From Pratylenchus scribneri (taxonomy: Eukaryota > Nematoda > Chromadorea > Rhabditida > Pratylenchidae), in the NCBI GenBank assembly GCA_030063045.1, contig JAQSEB010000104.1, positions 310,001-374,000 of the forward strand: DNA of 64,000 nucleotides, written 5' to 3'. Positions 49,538-60,700 of the stretch are shown one piece after another. Under the pieces are notes generated by a model. The model made no database searches. It had not been told where the DNA came from and saw only the letters and a list, made by a program, of their open reading frames with translations. The position numbers and the translations under genes were made by a program. The first letter of the stretch is position 1. The number at the start of each line of letters is the position of its first letter.

Positions 49538-50460
49538 ATGAAACCACCCAAAATTCTTTCACTCGACGCAATGAACACTTTGATTCGACTTCGCGAGCCC
49601 GTCCCACTCGTTTATTCCCGAATTGCTCGTCAAGAATTTGCAATTACCAAAATGCCAGAAGAGGCCGAAATGGGCGCAAATTTTCGAAAAGCATTTGACC
49701 AATTGGAAATTGAAATGCCCTGCTATTGTCATGGAAAAAGGGGCGGGTACAAAAATTGGTGGACAGAATTGATTCAAAGGACTTTTGGGACGGATGTTTC
49801 GGTGAATAAAAATATATTTTGACATTAATTATTTTACCGTAGATTCCCATTCAATTTGCCGATCGCCTAATTGATTATTATGGCAGTGTGGAAGCATGGG
49901 AATTAACCGAAAATCAAGTGAGAAAATGGGACGGATGAATATTTAATTAATTTAAAATTCATAAATTCAGCTTTTGAATACGATGAAAAAAATTCGGAAA
50001 ATGGAGTCAAATATTCAGGCCATTGTTATTGTTTCAAATTTCGACAGTCGATTGCGCCAAATTCTTCATCAAGTCCAAAATTCCAAACTATTTTTAACGA
50101 TTATTTTATTTTAGTTAGGCTTCATTTCTCCCCAGATAATCGATGAATATTTTCTCAGTGGGGAAATTGGATTGGCAAAACCGGATCCAAAAATTTTTCA
50201 GATGATTTTGAAACAATACAAATTGGAGGTGGAAAATTGAAAAATAATTTTATAAAATTTTATTAAAAAAGGATTCGCCCAATGCCCTTTTGCATGTTGG
50301 CGACAGTGTGAACCGAGATTTGAAACCAGTTTTGGAATTGGGATGCCGCACATTATTATATAGGCCAAATGGATTGACCAAAGATGATGAATTAAAAATG
50401 ATCAAAAATGAACAATTTATTGGGTCAATTAGCGAATTATTAAATTCATTTAATTTATAA
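49538..50460 (+). CDS. HDHD3: HAD-like hydrolase, HDHD3 type
   Basis: A haloacid-dehalogenase superfamily protein of unknown substrate. Exon 1 is 49538-49801; four further exons follow, with a GTCCAA donor in one intron, to TAA at 50460. HAD motifs: LSLDAMNTLIRLREP (I), VIVSNFDSRL (II), GLAKPDPKIFQ (III) and LHVGDSVNRDL (IV), with a cap region between I and II. The layout matches human HDHD3, which also lacks the second Asp of motif I (DVKDT there, DAMNT here). The nucleophile Asp is present but the acid/base Asp is not, so phosphatase activity may be weak or absent. Length about 250 residues, as expected. Confidence 0.88.
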
Positions 50461-51166
50461 TTATTTATTTATTCACTTTAATATTTGCCATAAAATTAAA
50501 TATTTTTTCAAATTGGATAATTATTTTTCAATATTATTATATTCTAATTTCTAAGAATATATTTATTTAAATATAATATTTGCTAAAAAAATGTTATAAT
50601 TTCATATAATCTGGGCCTTTTAGAAGGGTATGATATCATTTTTGCTACAGTATTTCTTCCACATTGTTTGCGCAAAGAAGGATTATCAATAGTTGCCATA
50701 CCATCGTTTGAAGTATGGATAGTGGAACCTTGGAGAAAAATTCATATTCAAATGAATGTTTGAATGCAAACCAATAATAATAGCTGCTTCGATGTGGCCA
50801 ATAACTTAAAAATAATAGTAAAATAATTAAAATGTTCAGTGTTGACTGTTGATCACTTGTAATATGGATCCGAGGGCAAAAATTGATAGCGATCGAATTT
50901 TCGATTGTACCAATTTGTTTCGAGCTTAAAATGATGCATTTTTAATAGATTATTTTAAAATTCCAACCAAATAACTTCGATATGAAGGCCAATATGCCCG
51001 AAAAAGTGGATAAAAACTAAATTAAAAAAGTGTGAATTCTAAAGGGAAAAATGATTGGACTTGTAATTGGAAACAATTGAGCATAAATTGCTGGTTAATG
51101 GCCAATAATAGGGCTTATTGTACGGCCACCATCTACGGAAAAAAACAAATTCTAAAAATGAATTTA
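50461..51166. other. Spacer, no clear gene
   Basis: Minus-strand frames near 50620-50710 look weakly coding (SNDGMATIDNPSLRKQCGRN), but no ATG or donor/acceptor pair gives a model. Could be a 3' exon of a gene that also includes the ORF at 51167-51319. Confidence 0.3.
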
Positions 51167-51319
51167 TTAAAATGACCTAGTCGGCGAATTAATGTCCAAA
51201 TGTCTTTGGGCAATGTCGGCTGAGGAAGTTGTTCGACTCAATTTTGGCAGCGGCTCATTAGCAAGGCTTTCTGGTGCCAAAGTGGCACAGGAACGACTAC
51301 GGCAAACATGGCCATACAT
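51167..51319 (-). CDS. Possible 3' exon or small protein, unknown
   Basis: A minus-strand frame ending in TAA reads MYGHVCRSRSCATLAPESLA, then LPKLSRTTSSADIAQRHLD and NSPTRSF. Composition is strongly coding-like and Ser/Thr/Arg-rich, like a kinase-regulated tail. It may start at the ATG at 51319 or be an exon spliced after a poly-A/AG acceptor near 51345. Its partner exons were not found. Confidence 0.35.
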   Translation of the reverse strand: MYGHVCRSRSCATLAPESLANEPLPKLSRTTSSADIAQRHLDINSPTRSF

Positions 51320-51832
51320 TTCGTTTAATTGTGAATTAATTCTTTTTTTTTTGTGAAAATTAGTTGGAGGAAAGAAGAGGAACACGTGGGCGGATAAAAT
51401 TGCCCCGAGGGGAAAAGGTGGAAAGAAAAGTGTGAAGCGGATAAAGCCAAAAGGAAAAATTGAAGAAGAACAAAACAAAACAATTGTCCAATTGGCGAGA
51501 TGGATTTGTTGATTGGAGGAATTTGTTCCTCCGAACTTCGATCAATTCAATTTCATTTAAACAACATTCATTCATTCATTGCTTCGAACAAATGAAAAAT
51601 GCAAAAAGGGTGATTATGAATAAATAATGAAAGGAAATTAATTAAAACAATTGAATGGAAAATAAATATAAATTCATGGTTAAATAATATATTAAATTTT
51701 TGTTCATTTCTCTCTTACATTTTTATTGAATTTATCACAATAAAATTCTATATTCTCCGGATAATTTTTAATTTTTGAAAATTTTATTCTCCCAAATTAA
51801 ACATTGCATTTATTCTTCATCCAAGCTCAGAT

Positions 51833-53081
51833 ATGGCCATTGGAAATTCAAAGAAATATTTGTCGTATATAAAAAATGTATTTAAGGAGTTTTCGGCTGC
51901 CAAAAGCTTCCAACGACATGTCAGAAATGTAAATAAATTAATTGGTTTGATGCAAAAATTTCATAAAAATGATATGAATTAAAAATTAAAATTGTTCAAC
52001 TTTTATTTTTGATAAAAATGAAAATATTTTAGTGCCGAGTTGTTGATGTGGATGAGGGACGGGTGAAGGTGGAAATGGAGGTTCAAGAGGAACACACAAA
52101 CCCATTTGGCACTTTGCATGGAGGTTAAATATATTAGTGGAAAAAATTTAGGCAATAAAACAATTTCACAAGATTTATTATTATTAGCTTTAATATATTG
52201 AGTTTGATTCAAAAGAATGGGCGAATTTGATAAAAAAAAGGCAAAAAGTTTTAGCTAAAAAGCTATAATCCAAATCGGGTTGCTACAATTTTTGGTCATA
52301 TCTTTCTGCCTAATTATTTTTGAACAGTCATTCTGATAATAAAATGATCATCAGAAAGAATAAAGAACTTAATCGAATGGAACGAAATATTATTAATAAG
52401 GTTCAATTAGTCAGTGCGCAAAATTCGATTAATCAACCATAAATGGGCATAAATATATTCAATTAAATCCACAGAACAAATAATAATATTTTATTTGGCA
52501 CATCATCCAAATAGTGAAATAGGTCTCTGATTAATTAGTTTGGAAAATTAATGCTTAAAAAGCTAGCTGCTTTGTTAATTTAATATCCATTGGTTCAACA
52601 AACATAAATAAAATTCCATCAAAATAATAATAGTAAAAGATTTTATCAAATTTGTCATTAAAAGCAGGCTTTAGTGATCCAAAAGAATTTCCTTTTGACA
52701 GTTTTGTCTATCAAATCCGATTATTAAGAATTTTGGTTCAGGATTGACAGCAACTCTGGTGGATATTGTAACCACAACCGCCCTTATGGCCACGGAGAGA
52801 GGGAAAGGGGGAGTTAGTGTAAATTTGTCTGTCAATTATATTGCTCCAGTCAAAATAGGCAAGTAGAAAATAATTTTTAAATATTTTAAAATATTTAATA
52901 TAATTTATTTACTAATTTAGGTGATACAATTCTCATTGATGCCTATGTGACTCGAAATGGCAATAATTTGGGCTTCACGGCAGCGGACATTTATCGAAAA
53001 AGCGATAATGCGAAAATTATAACGGCACTCCATATTAAATCATTTTCAAACAAAAAACCAATTGATGCCGCAAAATTATGA
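51833..53081 (+). CDS. ACOT13: Hotdog-fold acyl-CoA thioesterase, ACOT13/THEM2 type
   Basis: Hydrolyses medium- and long-chain acyl-CoA; the mammalian protein is mitochondrial-associated. Four exons encode 154 residues. The hotdog signature is EEHTNPFGTLHGG followed by LTATLVDIVTTTAL, with the catalytic Asn-...-His-Gly-Gly and Asp positions present. SVNLSVNYIAPVKIGDTILI and the C-terminal TALHIKSF follow. The second intron (about 615 bp) is long for this window. The third intron has a GC donor with good consensus (ATAG|GCAAGT). The ATG gives a basic amphipathic N-terminus (SKKYLSYIKNVFKEF). Confidence 0.92.
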
Positions 53082-53390
53082 AAAATTATTTGCTTAAAAT
53101 ATTTTATGATTGTTTGATTAAATGATTGTGATCAAATCAAAAAACTTTCCAGTTTAATATTATATATTATTAAAGAATTTTCATGAAGCTAACTATAAAA
53201 TTACTGTAGAATTTATATGCCCTGAGGCTGAGGGTTTTTAATAAGCGAGGGATTTAGCTTGCTTTCCCTCTTCGCAATTTTAATTTAAATAATTGCTTTA
53301 ATTTAAGAATATATTATTAAATTGTATTGAAAATTTATCGGGAATAATAAATTGGAAAATCAAATAATTCAATCCCCTCCCCCCGATGGC

Positions 53391-55791
53391 TCATTCATCC
53401 GGATGGATTAGAATATTGGGGCCCTCATTGCTGCTCGCCGTTGTCATCTCTTCCATTTGCATCTAATTAATATAAAATTAATTAATAAATATTTAAATAA
53501 AATTTTAATACCCTCGGGGCCTGAATTTCCACCAACACATTTTGGCCATCGGCACCCACATAAGTGGCATACAAAGCCATGCTCGAATCGACCGGTGGAT
53601 TTTGTTTGGCAAATCCAATTTCATCATGCGCAATTGCCAACATCACAGAGTAGCGATCGTCACGATTAACAGAGTCAGTTTCGTTAAAATCATGGAAAAT
53701 TTTAATTTTGTCCGTCATGTTCTATTAAAAATTAATTAAAATTATATTTTATTTATTTTTCACCTTATTCACTGAGACCGCAATTGGCATCACACGGACT
53801 GGATGACCCTGGACCTGACGAAGCGATGTGAGAAGTGCAACCATGCAATAACTAAACAATGAAATCATATTCATAAATGTTTAATTTAGTGAATTTTGAA
53901 CCGGTTTTTGAGCAATCGAACTTCCCTCGCCATAAAATAGTCAATGCCTTAATTTTTTATGAATAATTAAATTCCAATTAAAAAATGTACCATCCAATTC
54001 CAGCATATTTTTCAACGGCACCGATGGTTTCTCCCTTTCGCGTTGTTCAAATTTCTCCTTCAAACGTTGTTCTCCACCCGGCTTTACCAAATCTGGTTTG
54101 TCCAAATCCTGTTGAAGTGAATGATGGAATAAATAATAATAAATTTACAAAATTATTGTTCAAATCAATTTGATATTTATCTTCGCGTCCATTCTCGGGT
54201 GGTGTTGAATATTTATATTCCATGATGATTTCTTTGCGATGTTCTTCGGCCATCATAAATGATTTGTTGAAGGATTTGCCCCAACGTTCATTCAAGTCAT
54301 CTTCGGCCATATCAATTTGAACCAATTCGAAAAGGCATTCCGGGATTTGATTCTTATAAAATTCCAATGCTCGAAGAGTATTCATCATTGAATCAGCCGT
54401 TGTTGTTTCTTCTTCTGGCATCGGTTCCGTCGATGGCATCATTTCCTTAAATATAATTTAACATTTAAATATAGATAGGTATTTGTACTTGTCTGCGGTA
54501 CGCTACAACTAAGCGACAACCCAATCGGGCGTCGTCGCTTGTAGCTCGTTAATTACTATACTGATTTTGATGATTTTAGAATCAAATTAAAGACCGCGCT
54601 TTTAGCTATCGATTGATATAGAATGTATTTAATTTAATTCAGATTTAGCAATGTTGTACGTAAAAAATGATTAAATAAGATCATTATTATAAATTTGCGA
54701 ATTTTTCAGGGTTTTTTGAACACAACATGGCTAATTCTGAACTAAACCAAATAAATTTTATATCTATCGCTAACCAGCAGTGAGCTCTTTTTTAATTTGA
54801 TATGAAAATCATCAATATCGGTTTAGTTCTTAGTTAGCTACAAGCGCTGTCGCTCAATTTGGATGTCGCTCAGTTGACCGTATCCCCTTGTCTGTTATCT
54901 AGCAGCAGATGTTTTAGAAATGGAGAATCCCATTTATGGGTGTGATCAGGATTTTAATGCTGATGATAACTTATCCCTGAATGACAGTATCCCTATACCA
55001 TATGACTCGTGGGGGACACGTTCATGTATACCCAAAACCCAATTGACTCAATAAAAATCTGCTGGGGGTAGATAACCGAAAAGTAAGCAAAAATATCTGT
55101 ATTATTATAGTACCTCCGTTGTTGTTTTTTCAGGCATTGATTCCGTCGATGACGTCATTTCCTTAAAAATATAATTTAAGATTCAAATATATTTGTGATT
55201 ATCCACCTCCATTGTTATTGCTTCAGATTCCGGTGCCATTGAAGTCATCTTTTCTTCTTCTGTTGATGAAATTGGCATTTCCGAAATTGGTACAGGCTCA
55301 GCAGGAGTTGTGGTCAACTCCTCTTCAGCGGATGGTGTTGTCTTCGTTGACACTTCTTCGGCACTTTTTGTGGTGGTCATCGGTTCAGCAGAAGATGTCG
55401 TTTCTGATGGCGTAGGTGGAATTGGGACTTCGCTAGTGTTTTTTCCTTCGGGTGCTTTCGGCTCATTCACATTGCCATTAGGTTCATTGCCTGGTAGTGG
55501 GGCTTGTTGGCTAGTAGTCGCCGATGTTGGGGGTTCAGCTTCACCAGCCGGTGGTTGATTCTCAGCTGTTGTATTGCCGCTATTCGGTATTTTCCATGGC
55601 AAAGGCATGCCATTTGGATTTGGTTTCAAGAAAGATGGCATAGTTTCATTGCTGTCAGCAGCTGGAGGTGGAGTAGGTACTGGTGCATCGGATGGAGATT
55701 CCGGCTTATTAGGCATTGATGTCTCATCGTCACAATGGATTTCATAGAAAAGGAAAAGGAGGAAAAATCCAACAAAAATGATTTTATTCAT
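53391..55791 (-). CDS. Secreted protein with a mucin-like N-terminus, unknown
   Basis: Eight exons (55791-55207, 55161-55114, 54445-54149, 54108-53991, 53947-53902, 53851-53764, 53721-53512, 53462-53391) join exactly to 487 residues. The ATG gives a signal peptide (MNKIIFVGFFLLFLFYEIHC). Residues 21-195 are Pro/Thr/Ser/Glu-rich, like an O-glycosylated mucin stalk. Exon 2 (16 codons) is a near copy of the start of exon 3 (EMTSSTESMPE against EMMPSTEPMPE). The C-terminal 270 residues look globular: PECLFELVQIDMAEDDLNER, MAREVRLLKNRYCMVALLTS, VRVMPIAVSVNK, RYSVMLAIAHDEIGFAKQ and MALYATYVGADGQNVLVEIQ. I do not recognise that domain. Intron 2 (668 bp) contains a family B MITE. Confidence 0.8.
54495..54880. 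mobile_element. MITE family B, copy 2, in an intron
   Basis: Inverted-repeat element sharing GTCGTCGCTTGTAGCT, ATCAAATTAAAG and TTTAGCTATCGATTGATAT with the copy at 47513. The ends carry extra GCGACA-type subterminal repeats. It lies inside intron 2 of the mucin-like gene and has no ORF. Confidence 0.7.
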
Positions 55792-56101
55792 TTTGATCGG
55801 ATAAATTGGGAAATTTTTGGGAATGATTTTGACTTTGATCAACTCTTAAATTTATAAGAAGAATAATTAATTGAAATAATTAATTCAATAGAATATTTTA
55901 AATAAAAAGTCCACTTTGCTTACGTGGATTCTCTGACTGAATTAAATAAAGCATTTATTTAAAAATGTAATCACTTTAGTGGGGGCGTTAAAATGATGGA
56001 GAAATAAAAAAAAATGTGGAAAGAAAAATGGATGGTAAAAAATACAATTTTATTATTTTTTCTATTTAATTGCAAATAAAATAAAGGATGGTCTTTAATT
56101 T

Positions 56102-56432
56102 GGCGAAAAAAATTTTTTTGAAAATGGAGAAAAGATTTTAGTGGTTTAATGGTTTGTCTTAGACCCCAAACCATTCTTCCCAATCGATAGATCTCATCAA
56201 GAGGCATCGATTGGTATATATTTTGTCATGATTTTATCACAAATTAAGGGTATTAAACCACTTAAACCATCGTATGGGTTTTGGTTCAAAACCACTTAAA
56301 CCATGACAAATTATATACCATTCAATGCGTGTTGACGAGCTCTATCGAATGGATATATAGTTTGGGGGTCTAGGAGAAACCACCAAACCAAATCGTTATA
56401 ATCTTTTCGCCATTTTCAACTTTTTTTCGCCA
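56102..56432. mobile_element. MITE family A, copy 2
   Basis: Inverted repeats begin GGCGAAAAAAA and contain TTAGACCCCAAACCAT (left) and its counterpart GGGGGTCTAGGA (right), with GACGAGCTCTATCGA in the right arm. The core layout is the same as at 32887, but the tips differ (GGCGAAAA in place of TTTTGCCGAAA). Sits past the 3' end of the ShKT gene. Confidence 0.75.
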
Positions 56433-56480
56433 TTTTAAATATTTCCATAAAATAAATATTAAAAAGCATTCATAATTTAT

Positions 56481-57711
56481 TCATTTCATTCCGAAAGAAG
56501 GCGTACAAAATCCGCAAGAAACCGGGCATTGGGCAACCATTTGAGTGCTATAAAAAGGAATTTAGTTAATTATTTAATTTGTTTTACCGATGATTTTGGC
56601 AATATAAATTTGCCACCATTTGCTGGCAACTCATATGGCTCGATGGGGGAATCCAATCACGACAACCTATTAAAACTTACTGTAAAAATAATATTTGATT
56701 GAAAATTACCTCTGCCCCCGCCAATGTGTCTGTCAATGACTCCTCCACCACCACCCAATGGATTCTGTTGCCTCAGGCTTCCACATAAATTGCAAGTGGC
56801 CGGACATTGTTGTGCCATTAAATTGATATATAATGGATCATTGCATCTGAAAAATGGTAGAATATTATTATTTTGTGCCAAATATGCCTATCGGCATTTG
56901 CGGCACAATCAAATGGCCTTCCAGGAATGGTCAAATCGCGACAAAATGCAGAAATACGCGAAGGTCGAAAAGGGACAATTGGCCGCATTGGACGTCTCGT
57001 AGCTGAGGTTTGAATTGGTGGAATTGGGCCTGGGATTGGATTTGGGTTTGGGCCTGGTGTCTGTCCAGGCGGGAACACAATTTCAACATCACCAGTTGGC
57101 ACAGGCCTCGCAACTCTGTCATCATAAACTGAATTCATTTTAATTAATTATGCCTGTAAAATTGTTGAATTTTCACTGACCATCCGGCTCATTTGTTGGC
57201 GTTCCTTTGCAACAAATTGCCCTATCATTTCTATGTTGCACAAAGGGATGCCAATGGAGAAAGGCATTCGGTCTGCCCGGGACGCATTCAAATTTCGATG
57301 TTATTTTACTTATAGCCGCTTAATTAACAAATATAAAAATTCCAAATTTTTTTTTTAATTTAAATAATAATTTTATATTCAACTTCACATACGCCCACAA
57401 TCTGTTGGCAATGCTGCCGGAGGCTTAGTGTCAAAAATCTGTATCCTTGATATTAATAGTGGATCAATGTCATCTCGTTGGTCAGAACAACAAAGATTGA
57501 TGGAAGGATAAGGATCCAAAGTTTGTCCCGTAGTTTGCGCCTTGGGTCCACATCTTAGCTGACCGCCGCCAAGTCCGGCTGAATATGGGGGAAAAGGTGG
57601 ATTAATTTAGAAAAATTAATTTAATTGCTTACCAATGCAATAATATTGTTGTGCCCAACAAATATCAAATAATGTAAAAAGAAGAAGTAGAAAAAATGAA
57701 AGAGAATTCAT
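56481..57711 (-). CDS. Secreted protein with two C-terminal ShKT domains
   Basis: A cysteine-rich secreted protein. The ATG at 57711 gives a signal peptide (MNSLSFFLLLLFTLFDICWA). The N-terminal half has a Cys-rich stretch with two CC pairs (INLCCSDQRDD and RAICCKGTP), followed by a proline-rich linker (PGQTPGPNPNPIPGPIPP). Two ShKT modules follow, each with six cysteines: CRDLTIPGRPFDC...CNDPLYINLMAQQCPATCNLC, and CRDWIPPSSHMSC...CPVSCGFC, ending SFGMK. The intron inside the first ShKT domain has a GC donor (GATAG|GCATAT). A glycine-rich piece links the two domains. ShKT modules can block potassium channels or serve as structural disulfide domains; neither has the Lys-Tyr pair in an obvious place, so a channel-blocking role is not implied. 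Confidence 0.85.
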
Positions 57712-60700
57712 ATTTGGCTGTAAAATAAAAAGTGCCCAAGAGGAAATTAATTTTAAAGCAATTATTGCTGTGGTCTTAAGTGATTTTCAGTTTCAAATGG
57801 ATTTAAAATTTTATAAAATAATTATTTCTTCTATTCAAATTGAAAATGGAATAAAATTAATTTGAGCATTCTGGAAGTCTTAATCAAAAATTATGAATGT
57901 TACATTCATATTCCATTTTATATTTTTAAATAAAATAAAAGTAATAAATAAAGGAAAATATTTTAATCGAAATGTATTTTTGATGAATTATATTGCCTTT
58001 AAATATGTGATTAATTTCTAAATTTTTTAATATTTTTGATGATGATGTGATGAATGAGAGTCGGACATTTTTGACTAAATTTAACTTTAAAATAGAATTT
58101 GTTCAGCTGAGCAATATCCACCAAAATAAAGTGGCAAATTGAATGGAATCATCCAAAATTACCTATTTTCTTTTCTATTTTTCTTTTTTTTTTTTCAATT
58201 TTGAAAAAGCAATAATTTCGTTAATTCCAATTTTCTAAATATTTACTCAACTGTCCAAAAAACAAAGGAAAAAAGGAATCATTTTGTATTTTTAATTGAA
58301 GATAAAAATGGAAATTAAAATATGTTAAACGTTTACATTTGAAATATTCGTTTTCCAAAAATACATTTCATATGTTTCCATCAAAAATCCCAGGGATATC
58401 CACCATTTGGCTTCTCTCCATTTTGTCCATTTTCGGCTTTCATTTATCCCAGAAAATATTCCCTTCTTCCATTCATTATGGTCTATAATTAACTGGCCAA
58501 AGTGGGAAATGAGAATAAAAATGCTGCGCCCACATAAAAAGCCCAAAAACCGCACATTTAGCCATATGGAGGGTGCCAAAATGGACATAGAACATGGAAA
58601 GTGGATGAAATGGATGGGCATTGGGCACCTCTTAACCTATTAATCCAGTTCAATGACGGCAAATGCTACTAAGAAGATATTTGGAATATACTATGATAGT
58701 ATGGAATATATTTTATAATAATTTAATTTTAAATTCCTAAAGACCTTTTCCTTTCATTTTTATTATCTAATCCCCAAAAATGTTGGAAGATAATGGCAAA
58801 TTTATGGCCAAATAAGGCAATGGAGACTGTCATTCTCAATGAAAAGAGGCGATTTTGGATGAAGCGGATCCCCTGCTGTTGGTCCAATAACAATGTCCTC
58901 TTCCCCCTCCCCAATATCCCCTCTCATTCTCGACCACATTCTCGCTTTTCCACTCAGCGGGTGTTTTTGGCCATTTGAAAAGGTCCACAACACACTTCCC
59001 ATTATTATTATTATTATCATCAAACCTTCCATGAAATGACATGCCTTCCCCCCACCCATTTAAAAGGAGTGAATGACCGGCCAATGGCCCTTCTATTCAT
59101 TCATTTTTGGTGCAATTTTGTTCACTTCAATGAATCCAAGAAGTGGAAAAGGAGGGGAAAGAGGGATTAGCATGATGAGCATTGGATTGGGGTGGGGGCC
59201 ATTATGAATGAAATGGAGGGGAATAAAAGCAAAACATGCAAAGTGGTCAAAAGAAAATATAAATTTTAAAATTTAAATTTTATTAAATATTTAAATAAAT
59301 AATAATAATAACTAAAATTTCTCATTCAGTTTCTGTTTTTCCATCAAATATTTTTGTCTGTTTGCTGCATATTTTTTGACATTACCGTATATTTCCTTCC
59401 TTCTTTTTCCCAATGCGAAATTTATGCGAATTGGTGGAAGAATTGCATTTTTGATTGAAGTCAATTTCCGAGGCCAAATCCCATCAATTTGGCCATTCAC
59501 ATTTGTGCAAATTGAGAAGAATTCATGCTTATCCATTGCCAAAGGCAATTCACTGCTCCAATTTCCCCCCTCCAATTGGCTTCTTCCAAAAGAGGGGGAA
59601 TGGGGCCAAGTACATTATGCAAACTATGTTAGGCTAACCAAAAATAAATCCGTGCATCTTTTCCTCCTTGGCATCGGGAATTTTATATAAATTTTTCATA
59701 TTTTAAATTACAAATTGAATTTTATATTTCGAATTAAATTCATTTAAATGTATCCTCCATTCCATTCCCCTTGGTGGGAGGTCTCTGGAAATTTTTAAAA
59801 TAATTTTCATATTTTTAAAATATAAATTGAATTCATTTTTGGTATTAAATTCATTGTAAATATCTTTTCAATTAATTCCATCATTTTAATTTGATAATTC
59901 ATTCATTATTCGCCCCCATTTTCCTTCATCAGCAAACATAAATATATACCCGCTTTTCTCTCCTCCTTTGCTTTTCCTCATTTATCTCATCAAAAGCAAA
60001 AAGAGCAATTCTACTTCCAATAAAATTGTTCTCCACTTTGGGGCTCTGAGCTGCACTAATTGTTAAGCACAATTTCTCCTCTCCTCTTGGCCAATTCGCC
60101 AGGGAGTGATGAGGGAATTCTCAATGGCCATCTTCATGTCCTCCCGTCGACATCCATCCATCCATTGCCCGGATTACTGTAAACGGAATCCCCATTCCCC
60201 CTCTTCTCAATGAATGAGTGCATCCACCGCCGAATGAATTCATCCATCCTTCGCCGCCCCAATTTCTTTCCTTTGGCCCACCAATCAGCCAACCAACTAT
60301 CCATCCAAGCAGCTGACGAAAAGAATCCAACCAGCCAGTCCATTAAGCATCTCAACTTTAGTCCAAATAAAAAGGGTCCCAATGAATGCTAAATAATGGA
60401 ATGCCATCAGAAATAGAGAATTGGATATTTTGAAAATTATAAAAAAGTAAATTATCCAAAGGAATAAATGACAATTTTTAAATGTTTTAGACCACATTAG
60501 AAGCCCAAAAGAATTTATGTTGTTTGCTTCTTCCTCATTGGAATTGAAGATTTTGAGCAAACAACACAAAAACGGGACAACCTCTCTGGGGCAAAGCTAA
60601 ACGCTCCAATTAAGGAGAAACGATGGTGGGGGGAAGAAGTGGGCAATTGGGTTTTGGGGAGATTAGGGGGGGGGGGATGCGCACACCAAATGGGTGGATA

